64,000 nucleotides of DNA from positions 1,984,001 through 2,048,000 of the forward strand of contig OZ244557.1 of assembly GCA_965217625.1 (NCBI GenBank). Reading direction: 5' to 3'. Under the pieces are notes generated by a model. It searched no databases. It worked only from the letters and a program-made list of their open reading frames with translations, and was not told where the DNA came from. Positions 37,512 through 44,537 of the stretch are shown here, piece by piece. The position numbers were made by a program, and so were the translations under genes. This DNA is from TK10-74A sp965217625. GTDB lineage: Bacteria; Chloroflexota; Dehalococcoidia; Bin125. How positions within the stretch are numbered: position 1 is the first letter of the stretch; every line of letters begins with the position of its first letter.

Positions 37512-37904
37512 CTAGCGCCCGGGAACCTCGACCTCCTCGACGATCTCCTCGGCCGCGTTGCGGCAGAGCACGACCTCCGCGTCGCCGTCGTCGCGGGGGT
37601 TGGTGATCTGGTGCAGCGCGTGCGGCGGCACGAAGAAGAAGTCGCCGGTCTGCGCGACGTGCTCCTGCCGCAGCCCCTCGCCGTGGCGCATGATCAGCGG
37701 CCCCTGCAGGACGTACATCGCGGTCTCGCAGTTGACGTGGGTGTGCGGCGTGCTCTGCATCCCGGGCGGGATGCGCTGGCGCGTCATGAAGACCTGCGAC
37801 GACCCGCTCAACTCCTCGGAGACGCCGAACTGGATGCCCATCCCCGAGCGATGCTCGGACCAGGGCAACTCGGCCCCGTGGCTCATGCGGATTTCCGTGC
37901 TCAT
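37512..37904 (-). CDS. Cupin domain protein
   Basis: This 130-residue single-domain cupin has metal-binding motif 1 in TPHTHVNCETAMYVLQG and motif 2 in GDFFFVPPHALHQITNP. The ATG at 37904 follows GGGAGGA, while the open frame extends 14 codons further. Small cupins include dioxygenases, isomerases and binding proteins; the role is unknown. It converges with the ArsS-like gene, 20 bp away. Confidence 0.87.
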   Translation of the reverse strand: MSTEIRMSHGAELPWSEHRSGMGIQFGVSEELSGSSQVFMTRQRIPPGMQSTPHTHVNCETAMYVLQGPLIMRHGEGLRQEHVAQTGDFFFVPPHALHQITNPRDDGDAEVVLCRNAAEEIVEEVEVPGR

Positions 37905-38035
37905 GCGCGTGTCCTCCCGTCGTGCTGTGTCGCCGCAGTATCCCACGACCGCAGGCGTCGCGGTCGCGCCGGGCCGTAGGCTGTGTTGGGCGGCGCGACC
38001 CGGGCGCAGCGCCGCCGCAGCGCAAGGGGGAGCGG

Positions 38036-38422
38036 ATGTCGGACGTCGGAGAGCAGGCCATGGCGACGGCGCGCGCGTTCATCGACGCGTTCAACGCCCA
38101 GGACCACGAGCGTCACGCGGACACGCTCAACTACCCGCACGTGCGCCTGGCCAAAGGCGAATTCGAGACGATCGCCACGCGGGAGGACTGCGTGGCGCGC
38201 AGCCGCCGCACGGAGGCGGCGCTGGCGGCGGAGGGCTGGCATCACACCGTCGTCGCGGCGATGGAGGTCGTTCACGAGGGCCCCGACAAGGTGCACCTCG
38301 CGATCACGAACCACCGCTGTCGCGCCGACGGGACCGTCTACAATCCCTTCGACACCTTCTGGATCGTGACCCTGCAGGACGGTCACTGGGGCGTCCAGTT
38401 TCGTTCCAGCTACCTGCGCTAG
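38036..38422 (+). CDS. NTF2/SnoaL-like small protein
   Basis: This 128-residue protein resembles the SnoaL/NTF2 fold: FIDAFNAQDHERHADTLNYPHVRLAKGEF, read as an N-terminal helix and strand, then CRADGTVYNPFDTFWIVTL and GHWGVQFRSSYLR as the curved sheet end. Relatives are small isomerases, hydrolases or ligand-binding proteins; no function can be given. GGGAG lies before the ATG, and TAGGCT at 37977-37982 is a possible -10. Confidence 0.75.
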   Translation: MSDVGEQAMATARAFIDAFNAQDHERHADTLNYPHVRLAKGEFETIATREDCVARSRRTEAALAAEGWHHTVVAAMEVVHEGPDKVHLAITNHRCRADGTVYNPFDTFWIVTLQDGHWGVQFRSSYLR

Positions 38423-38433
38423 CCGGGGGCTGA

Positions 38434-38449
38434 CGATCGTTGACGATCG
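38434..38449. promoter_or_regulatory. CGATCG dyad upstream of the HigA-like gene
   Basis: CGATCG-TTGA-CGATCG is a 16-bp palindrome within two direct TGACGATCG repeats (38431-38439, 38441-38449), 33 bp before the antitoxin-like gene. It could be its autoregulatory operator. Confidence 0.45.
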
Positions 38450-38481
38450 GACGCTGATCGTCGAAGAAGTGAGGGACTACC

Positions 38482-38778
38482 ATGACTGACGAGACACTCC
38501 CCTTCGTCGAGCCCGACTACGCCTCGCACCCCGGGGCGCTGCTGGCTGAGGAGTTGGAGGCGCGCGGACTGTCGCAGCGGGAACTGGCGCGGCGCATCGG
38601 CCGGCCGTTCCAGGTCGTGAACGAGATCGCGCGCGAGCGGAAGGCGATCACCGCCACGACGGCCGTACAACTCGAGGCCGAACTGGGCATCCGGGCGTAT
38701 CTCTGGCTCGCCATGCAGGCGCAGCACGACTTGGTGGCCGCCCGGCGGAAGCTGGCGGCGGCATCCAGCGCGTCCTGA
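38482..38778 (+). CDS. HigA-like XRE family antitoxin, without partner toxin
   Basis: This 98-residue DNA-binding protein has the HigA/VapI pattern HPGALLAEELEARGLSQRELARRI followed by RPFQVVNEIARERKAITATTAVQLEAELGI, a full helix-turn-helix domain. HigA normally follows a higB RelE-type toxin, but none lies next to it. It may be a solitary regulator or the remnant of a toxin-antitoxin pair. Confidence 0.85.
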   Translation: MTDETLPFVEPDYASHPGALLAEELEARGLSQRELARRIGRPFQVVNEIARERKAITATTAVQLEAELGIRAYLWLAMQAQHDLVAARRKLAAASSAS

Positions 38779-38838
38779 CGACGCGACGCCCGGCGCCGGC
38801 GTCGCCTCTCGCGGCGGTCGGGGCGTGAGGGAGAAGTC

Positions 38839-38913
38839 TGGGGCCGGCGGGGGGATTCGAACCCTCGGCCTGCTGTTTACGAAACAGCTGCTCTACCACT
38901 GAGCTACACCGGC
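38839..38913 (-). tRNA. tRNA-Thr (anticodon CGT)
   Basis: Minus-strand cloverleaf with acceptor GCCGGTG/CGCCGGC (one G-T pair), anticodon loop TTCGTAA (CGT) in stem GCTGT/ACAGC, T-loop TTCGAAT and an encoded CCA. It stands alone; with the two near tuf, three threonine isoacceptors lie in this window. Confidence 0.96.
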
Positions 38914-39025
38914 ATGGCGGCGACTCTATCAGAGCGCCGGCCCGCGTTCCGCACCCGTGCCGCGCGGGCGTCCGGGCGGTACCCTCGGGAGAGCGCCGTC
39001 CCGTGGCGCGCAGGGGAGCGTGATC

Positions 39026-40114
39026 ATGGACTACGGCATCCTGCTGCCGACCTACATCGACATGTGGCGCGAGGTGCAGGCCGCCGAGGAGGCGGGCTTC
39101 AGCCACGCCTGGTTCCCCGACTCGCAACTGATCTGGTCGGACTGCTACGCCGCCATGGCGCTGGCCGCCGACAAGACGTCGCGGATCACGCTGGGCACGC
39201 TGGTCTCGATCCCCAGCAACCGCATCGCGCCCGTCACGGCGACCGCCGTCGCATCGATCAACAAGCTGGCCCCGGGGCGGGTCGTGCTGAGCCTGGGCAC
39301 GGGCTACACGGGGCGCAACACGATGGGCCTGCCCTCGTACCCGGTGGCCGCCTTCCGCGAGTACGCCGCCCAGGTGCGCGGCCTGCTCGACGGCGAGGAC
39401 GTGCTCTTCCGCGAGGGCGAGCGCAAACGCTGGATCCGCCTGATCCACGGCGACCACCCGGACTTCATGAACCTCGACGATCCGATCCCGATCTTCCTCG
39501 CGGCCAACGGCCCCAAGGCGATGGCCGTCGTGGGGGAGATGGGCGACGGCTGGGTGACGGCCGGCGCGAGCCCCCGCCTCGCGGAGGGCTTCGACGTCAT
39601 CCGGGCGGGCGCGGAGGCGGCCGGGCGCGTCTACGAGAAGCCGTACACGGTGGTGCTGGAGGGCGCGTGCGTGCTGCGCGATGGCGAGTCGCTGATGTCG
39701 CCGCGCGTGCTGGACCGCGTGGGCGCCATCGCCGCCGTGCGCCTGCACACGATGTGGGAGGCGAAGTACGGGCGTTGGGGATCGAACCTGCCCGTCGCCG
39801 ACGCCGACCTCGCCGCCCGCTACAACCGCTACATCGGCGAGTACGCCGCCGCCCGCGGTCACCCAGACGACCGGCTCTACCTGGACGTGCACGAGGGCCA
39901 CTACACCTACCTCAAGGAGGGCGAGGCGGCCTTCCTGGAGGAGGAGCGGATCGGCCAGACGATCACGGGCACGGGCCCGCAGATCATCGAGAAGCTGGAG
40001 CAGCTGGAGTCGATAGGCGTGGACCACGTCGCGCTGGCGACCGTCAGCCGGGAGGGCGCGCGCGACCTGATCGCCGACTTCCGCCGTGAGGTGATCGACA
40101 AGCGGGGCCGCTGA
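39026..40114 (+). CDS. LLM-class flavin/F420-dependent oxidoreductase
   Basis: This 362-residue luciferase-like monooxygenase-fold enzyme starts MDYGILLPTYIDMWREVQAAEEAGF. ITLGTLVSIPSNRIAPVTATAVASI, LGTGYTGRN, PIPIFLAANGPKAM and GDGWVTAG are typical of F420-type members such as methylene-tetrahydromethanopterin reductase-like proteins. The cofactor (F420 or FMN) and substrate are inferred from family only. A GGGGAG site precedes the ATG. Confidence 0.88.
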   Translation: MDYGILLPTYIDMWREVQAAEEAGFSHAWFPDSQLIWSDCYAAMALAADKTSRITLGTLVSIPSNRIAPVTATAVASINKLAPGRVVLSLGTGYTGRNTMGLPSYPVAAFREYAAQVRGLLDGEDVLFREGERKRWIRLIHGDHPDFMNLDDPIPIFLAANGPKAMAVVGEMGDGWVTAGASPRLAEGFDVIRAGAEAAGRVYEKPYTVVLEGACVLRDGESLMSPRVLDRVGAIAAVRLHTMWEAKYGRWGSNLPVADADLAARYNRYIGEYAAARGHPDDRLYLDVHEGHYTYLKEGEAAFLEEERIGQTITGTGPQIIEKLEQLESIGVDHVALATVSREGARDLIADFRREVIDKRGR

Positions 40115-40162
40115 GGCGGCCGCGCGGCCGCGGGAGCACGAAGGAGCACGACGGTGAGCGCC

Positions 40163-40546
40163 CTAACCCCCCATTTGCGCGATGCGCCGGGCCATCCATT
40201 CGACGTAGGCGCGGCGGGTCATGCCGCGCCGCCGGCGCTCCTCGTCGATGAAGGCGGCCACCCCGGCGTCGAGGGAGAGGTTGGCGCGCACGGGGACGCC
40301 CGACGGCCGAATCAGCGGGACGGAGACGAGGGCATGGCCCGTCGGCACGTCGATCGCTTCCAGCGCGCTCGGAGGGGGAACGGGATCGCCGTCCTCCTCC
40401 GCGACTTCGACCCAATCGCGGAGCGCGTCCTCGGCGTTCAGCAAGGCTTGGTCGATGCTGGCGGCGGCGGCCACGCAGCCGGGCAAATCCGGGAAGATGA
40501 CGCCAATGGCGTCGGGGCCATATTCGATCAGCGCCGGGTATCGCAT
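40163..40546 (-). CDS. hicB: HicB family antitoxin
   Basis: This 127-residue antitoxin has the partial RNase H-like HicB fold (YPALIEYGPDAIGVIFPDLPGCVAAAASIDQALLNAEDAL) and a C-terminal ribbon-helix-helix domain (VPVRANLSLDAGVAAFIDEE, YVEWMARR). It should bind HicA and the operator. Its GGAGG site lies inside the end of hicA, 3 bp away, so the toxin and antitoxin are coupled. Confidence 0.92.
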   Translation of the reverse strand: MRYPALIEYGPDAIGVIFPDLPGCVAAAASIDQALLNAEDALRDWVEVAEEDGDPVPPPSALEAIDVPTGHALVSVPLIRPSGVPVRANLSLDAGVAAFIDEERRRRGMTRRAYVEWMARRIAQMGG

Positions 40547-40549
40547 CGT

Positions 40550-40750
40550 CTAGCCTCCTTCACTTACCCATCCGGCGGACTGGGCAATGCTGCGGGCCGT
40601 GCCCGGCGGGATGGTGCGATGCCGTGGCACCGCGATGCGGGTGTTCGGCCGCGCCGGATGGGTGTAGATATCGTGGTTCCCGCCGTGACGCCGGAGAATC
40701 CAGCCCTCCCGCTCCAGCCGTTGCCGGATCCGCCGTGTTTGCGTCTCCAT
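40550..40750 (-). CDS. hicA: HicA family mRNA-interferase toxin
   Basis: This 66-residue toxin has the double-stranded RNA-binding-like HicA fold. The catalytic His is His26 in RHGGNHDIYTHP, followed by VPRHRTIPPGTARSIAQSAGW. The ATG at 40750 is chosen because METQTRRIRQRLEREGW matches the family start and it sits at one end of the palindrome 40748-40769. An upstream in-frame ATG would add six residues that only translate the palindrome. HicA cleaves mRNA until neutralised by HicB. Confidence 0.92.
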   Translation of the reverse strand: METQTRRIRQRLEREGWILRRHGGNHDIYTHPARPNTRIAVPRHRTIPPGTARSIAQSAGWVSEGG

Positions 40751-40769
40751 GTGCGAATATTCGCACATG
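40748..40769. promoter_or_regulatory. Perfect 22-bp palindrome on the hicA start codon, likely operator
   Basis: CATGTGCGAAT followed by its exact reverse complement ATTCGCACATG. One end is the hicA start codon. A ribbon-helix-helix HicB would fit such a two-fold site and repress its own operon. Confidence 0.8.
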
Positions 40770-40842
40770 CGATGACCGATGGGAAGCCTTGGGCGACGGC
40801 GGGGTCACGGCCGGAGCAGGACGGAGCAGTGAGGAGCACGCG

Positions 40843-41700
40843 ATGAGCTACGAACAGATCATCTACGAGCCGGGGCCGGTGGCGCGGATCATTCTTGACC
40901 GGCCCGACGTCAACAACGCCCAGAGCCGCGTGCTGCTGGCCGAGATGGACGACGCCTTCAACCGCGCCAGCGACGATCGCGGCGTGCACGTCGTGGTGCT
41001 GTCGGGGAACGGGCGGAACTTCTCGTCGGGGCACGACATGGGCAGCGAGGCGGAGTTGGTCGACCGCGCCACGCACGGCTACGACGAGGAGCGCCCCGGC
41101 AGCTATGACCGCCTGCGCGAGCGCAACCTGAGCAACACGCTGCGCTGGCGCAACTTCCCCAAGCCCACCATCGCCATGGTGCACGGCTACTGCATCTACG
41201 GCGGCTGGATGATCGCCTCCGCGATGGACGTGATCTTCGCCTCCGACGACGCCCGCTTCCTGCCCGCGCACAACCAGTACTTCGGCGTGCCCTGGGACCT
41301 GGGCGCGCGCAAGACTAAGGAGCTGCTCTTCCAGAACCGCTTCCTGACCGCCCGCGAGGCGCACGCGGTGGGCTTCGTGAACCGCGTCTACCGGCGGGAC
41401 GACCTGGAGCGTGAGACGCTGGCCTACGCCGCCGAGGTGGCCGCGACGAGCCCCATGCACAACCGGCAGGTCAAGTTCTCGGTCAACAACATGCTCGACG
41501 CGCAGGGCTTCACGGCGCACGTCACGGCCGCGTTCCAGACCTATGCGATGAACGCCTCCGGCCTCGGAGCGGCGACGGGCAGCCTGGCGGCCGAGGGGGC
41601 GCCGCGCCGCATGGAGGGCGTCGATGGGGCGCTGGCCAAGCTCAAGCAGGGCCGCACGGCCTTCAGCGACTACCCGCCCGGCCCCGAAGACCCGGCCTAG
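40843..41700 (+). CDS. Crotonase-fold protein lacking the usual hydratase glutamates
   Basis: This 285-residue protein of the enoyl-CoA hydratase/isomerase family has the first oxyanion-hole segment FSSGHDMGSE and the second HGYCIYGGWMI. In hydratases the second segment carries Glu (GGGxEL type); here it reads Gly-Gly-Trp-Met (Trp122). The second catalytic Glu is also not visible in FGVPWDLGARKTKELLF. It may be a non-hydratase crotonase such as an isomerase, decarboxylase or hydrolase. GAGGAG precedes the ATG. It overlaps the methyltransferase gene tail to tail by 4 bp. Confidence 0.88.
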   Translation: MSYEQIIYEPGPVARIILDRPDVNNAQSRVLLAEMDDAFNRASDDRGVHVVVLSGNGRNFSSGHDMGSEAELVDRATHGYDEERPGSYDRLRERNLSNTLRWRNFPKPTIAMVHGYCIYGGWMIASAMDVIFASDDARFLPAHNQYFGVPWDLGARKTKELLFQNRFLTAREAHAVGFVNRVYRRDDLERETLAYAAEVAATSPMHNRQVKFSVNNMLDAQGFTAHVTAAFQTYAMNASGLGAATGSLAAEGAPRRMEGVDGALAKLKQGRTAFSDYPPGPEDPA

Positions 41701-42350
41701 CGCCGCCGCGAGATCGAGAGCCCGTCGAAGGCGGGCAGCAGCACCGTCTCCAGGCGCTCGTCGTCCACGGCGAGCCGGCTGAAGCGGCGCAGCCCGGCGG
41801 TGCTCTCGCGGCGGTCGGCGTCGTCGGCGACGGCGCCGCTCCAGAGCACGTTGTCGGCCAGCAGCAGCCCGCCCGGGCGCAGCCGCGGCACGAGTTCCAC
41901 GAAGTAGTCCGGGTAGCGCTCCTTGTCGGCGTCCAGGAAGGCGAGGTCGAACTGGGGCCCCGCGGGCAGCGCCCGCAGCGTCTCGATGGCGGGCGCCAGC
42001 CGCAACTCGATGCGGTCCGCGACGCCGGCGCGGCGCCAGTAGCGCCGCGCGATCGCGGTCCACTCCTCGCTCACGTCGCAGCACAGCAGCCGCCCGCCCT
42101 CGGGCAGCGCCGACGCCATCGCGAGCGAGGAGTAGCCGGTGAACGTGCCGACCTCGATCAGGTCGCGCGCGCCACTGATCCGCACCAGCAGCGCCAGCAG
42201 GCCGGCCTCGTCGGGCCCAATCTGCATGCCCGACATCGGCAGGGCGGCCGTCTCCGCGATCAGGTCCCGCGCGATCGGGCCCGGCGGCTCCGTGTGCGCG
42301 CGCACGTAGGCGTCGAGCGCGTCGTCGAGCAGGAAGTTGCGAGCCGTCAT
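41697..42350 (-). CDS. Class I SAM-dependent O-methyltransferase
   Basis: This 217-residue member of the catechol/caffeoyl-CoA O-methyltransferase-like family has LIEVGTFTGYSSLAMASALP as the SAM motif, LLCCDVSEEW, FDLAFLDADKERYPDY as the metal/catechol-type motif and GGLLLADNVLWSG. Substrate unknown. The family needs a divalent cation, and the Asp residues for it are present. It lies 68 bp after lipA on the same strand. Confidence 0.9.
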   Translation of the reverse strand: MTARNFLLDDALDAYVRAHTEPPGPIARDLIAETAALPMSGMQIGPDEAGLLALLVRISGARDLIEVGTFTGYSSLAMASALPEGGRLLCCDVSEEWTAIARRYWRRAGVADRIELRLAPAIETLRALPAGPQFDLAFLDADKERYPDYFVELVPRLRPGGLLLADNVLWSGAVADDADRRESTAGLRRFSRLAVDDERLETVLLPAFDGLSISRRR

Positions 42351-42418
42351 GCGCGATCCCTCGGCTGGCGCGGCGTGTCGTGCCCGGCCCCGCCGCGGGC
42401 GGCGCTTCGAGACATCCC

Positions 42419-43375
42419 TCAGGACAGATCGACGAGCGGGATCAGGCGGCTCGACTCGCGGGCGCCGTCGCCGCGGCGGGGCCGCGGGACCTGCCGCTCG
42501 GCGTGGTACGACGAGCGCACCAGCGGCCCCGACTCCACGTGCCGGAAGCCCATCGCGCGGGCGCGCACGGCCAGCGCGTCGAACTCCGCCGGCGGCACGA
42601 AGCGCGCCACCGGCAGGTGCTTCAGCGTGGGGCGCAGATACTGCCCCACCGTGAGGACGTCGCAGCCCACGGCGCGGAGGTCGCGCAGCACGGCGTCGAT
42701 CTCGTCCATCGTCTCGCCCAGCCCCAGCATCAGGCCGCTCTTCGTGACCGGTCGCGGCGACCACGCGCCGGCCCGGCGCAACAATTCCAGGCTGCGCTCG
42801 TAGCGCGCCTTGTGGCGCACCGTGCGGTAGAGGCGGGGCACCGTCTCGGTGTTGTGATTGAGGATCTCCGGCGCGGCGCGCAGGACGGCGTCGAGGGCGT
42901 CCCAGTTGCCGTCGAAGTCGGGCGTCAGCAGCTCGACCGTGGTGCCCGGGGAGAGCCGCCGGATCCAGCGCACCGTCTCGACGAACAGGCCGGCGCCGCC
43001 GTCGGGCACGTCGTCGCGGTTGACCGACGTGATCACGGCGTGCTCCAGCCCCATCCGCTCGACGGTCAGCGCGACGCGGCGCGGCTCGTCCGCGTCGAGC
43101 GGGCCGGGGCGGCCGCTGGTCACCTGGCAGTAGCCGCAGGCGCGGGTGCAGACCTTGCCGAGGATGAGGAAGGTGGCCGTGCCGCTGTTCCAGCACTCGC
43201 CGATGTTGGGGCAGCGCGCCTCCTCGCAGACGGTGTGCAGGCCCTCGTCGCGCATCAGCCGGCGCAGGCGGTCGTAGGTGGGGCCGCCGGGCGCGCGCGC
43301 CTTGAGCCAGGCGGGCTTGGGTCCCGACGCGCCGCGACCGCGCGGCGGGGCTGGGGCTGGCGTGCTGCTGCGCAT
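42419..43375 (-). CDS. lipA: Lipoyl synthase
   Basis: LipA inserts two sulphur atoms into octanoyl groups on lipoyl domains. Both clusters are visible: the auxiliary one, CEEARCPNIGEC (Cys50, 55, 61), and the radical SAM one, CTRACGYC (Cys76, 80, 83). The C-terminal Ser ligand is in RSSYHAERQ. At 318 residues it has normal length, with a Pro/Arg-rich start. No lipB is adjacent. Confidence 0.97.
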   Translation of the reverse strand: MRSSTPAPAPPRGRGASGPKPAWLKARAPGGPTYDRLRRLMRDEGLHTVCEEARCPNIGECWNSGTATFLILGKVCTRACGYCQVTSGRPGPLDADEPRRVALTVERMGLEHAVITSVNRDDVPDGGAGLFVETVRWIRRLSPGTTVELLTPDFDGNWDALDAVLRAAPEILNHNTETVPRLYRTVRHKARYERSLELLRRAGAWSPRPVTKSGLMLGLGETMDEIDAVLRDLRAVGCDVLTVGQYLRPTLKHLPVARFVPPAEFDALAVRARAMGFRHVESGPLVRSSYHAERQVPRPRRGDGARESSRLIPLVDLS

Positions 43376-43442
43376 ACCGCGATCCTAGCGCGAGTGACGC
43401 CGGCGGGTCGCGATGGCCGCCGGTCGCCGGTAGGGTGAACCC

Positions 43443-44108
43443 ATGTTCCGGGTGACATTGATCACGGCCGACGCAGCCCTGGCCGACTCCGTGGGCCCGC
43501 TGATCGAGCGCGCCGGCCTGGAGTTCGTCACGCTGCCGGCCTTCGACGAGACCGCGGAGCCCGACCCCGCCGCCGCGCCGGACGTGCTCTGCCTGGACCT
43601 GCGGGAGTCGCGCCCGCCGGCCCGCTCGCCCTTCCAGGATCCCTGGCCGAAGGCCTTCGCGCTGGGCATCGTCGCGCCGGTGCAGGTGCCGGCGCTGGAT
43701 CCGGCGCTGGGCCTGGACGACTTCATCACGACGCCGCTGCACCCGCCCGAGTTCGTGGCGCGGGTGCAGCAAATCCTCTGGCGGCACGGCCGCGCGCCGG
43801 CCGGCAAGACGCTGGCCGCCGGCGACCTGGTGATGGACCTGACCACCTACCAGATCTTCGAGGCCGGGCATCCGGTCACGCTGACCTACAAGGAGTACGA
43901 GCTGCTGCGCTTCCTGATGACGCACGCCGGCACGGTCTTCAACCGCGAGCAGCTGCTCAACCGGGTCTGGGGCTACAACTACTACGGCGGCTCGCGCACC
44001 GTCGATGTGCACGTGCGGCGGCTGCGCAGCAAGCTGGAGCGCGGCGGCCAGGTCTACATCGAGACCGTGCGCAACGTGGGCTATCGCTTCGGCCAGCCGC
44101 TGCGGTAG
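43443..44108 (+). CDS. OmpR/PhoB-type regulator with a degenerate receiver
   Basis: This 221-residue transcription factor has a C-terminal winged helix typical of OmpR/PhoB (LTYKEYELLRFLMTHAGTVFNREQLLNRVWGYNYYGGSRTVDVHVRRLRSKLE in sequence parts; YIETVRNVGYRF). Confidence 0.87.
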   Translation: MFRVTLITADAALADSVGPLIERAGLEFVTLPAFDETAEPDPAAAPDVLCLDLRESRPPARSPFQDPWPKAFALGIVAPVQVPALDPALGLDDFITTPLHPPEFVARVQQILWRHGRAPAGKTLAAGDLVMDLTTYQIFEAGHPVTLTYKEYELLRFLMTHAGTVFNREQLLNRVWGYNYYGGSRTVDVHVRRLRSKLERGGQVYIETVRNVGYRFGQPLR

Positions 44109-44133
44109 GGGCGGGCGGAACCTCACCCCCTAG

Positions 44134-44165
44134 CCCCCTCTCCATCTGAAGCGATGGAGAGGGGG
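44134..44165. repeat. Palindromic repeat, copy A
   Basis: A 13-bp perfect stem, CCCCCTCTCCATC/GATGGAGAGGGGG, with loop TGAAGC. CTCACCCCC lies on its left and GAACCGGAGGGG on its right. It stands 25 bp after the regulator stop and could also end that transcript. Confidence 0.85.
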
Positions 44166-44222
44166 AACCGGAGGGGAGGTTTCAGAGCAGCGCTGCGGAA
44201 CCTCCCACCACCCGTTCTGATC

Positions 44223-44255
44223 CCCCCTCTCCGTTGCTCTGCAATGGAGAGGGGG
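44223..44255. repeat. Palindromic repeat, copy B
   Basis: CCCCCTCTCC and GGAGAGGGGG enclose TTGC-TCT-GCAA, giving a stem of about 15 pairs. It is followed by TTAGGGGGTGAGGTTTC, the inverted form of the sequence flanking copy A. Confidence 0.8.
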
Positions 44256-44431
44256 TTAGGGGGTGAGGTTTCAGACGCCGCGCGTCGGGGGCGCTCGCTC
44301 CGGGGAGTGCAGGGAAACGCCATTGGCCTCTAGGCCCCTGCAGGGAGGATCACAACTTCCCGTCCCCGGCGTGTGCAGCCTAGCAGACCCCGCACCCGGA
44401 TGCGACATGGAGCGAGGGCGAGATCCCGTAG

Positions 44432-44451
44432 GGGCGGTTCGCGAACCGCCC
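44432..44451. repeat. Perfect 20-bp palindrome next to copy C
   Basis: GGGCGGTTCG followed by CGAACCGCCC. It lies 14 bp from repeat copy C and belongs to the same repeat-rich, gene-free stretch (44109-44537), which otherwise holds no gene I can see. Confidence 0.75.
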
Positions 44452-44465
44452 ATCCCCCTCCGGTC

Positions 44466-44497
44466 CCCCCTCTCCATCGCTTCAGATGGAGAGGGGG
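44466..44497. repeat. Palindromic repeat, copy C (inverted relative to A)
   Basis: The same 13-bp stem as copy A, with loop GCTTCA, the reverse complement of the copy A loop, so the element is inserted in the opposite direction. It is followed by TGAGGGGGTGAGG, and GGGGGTGAGGTTCCC then occurs twice up to 44534. Confidence 0.85.
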
Positions 44498-44537
44498 TGA
44501 GGGGGTGAGGTTCCCACGCAGGGGGTGAGGTTCCCTC

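Noticed and set aside
39775..39800. tRNA T-loop-like GATCGAACC
   Set aside because: It lies inside the LLM oxidoreductase gene and has no cloverleaf around it.
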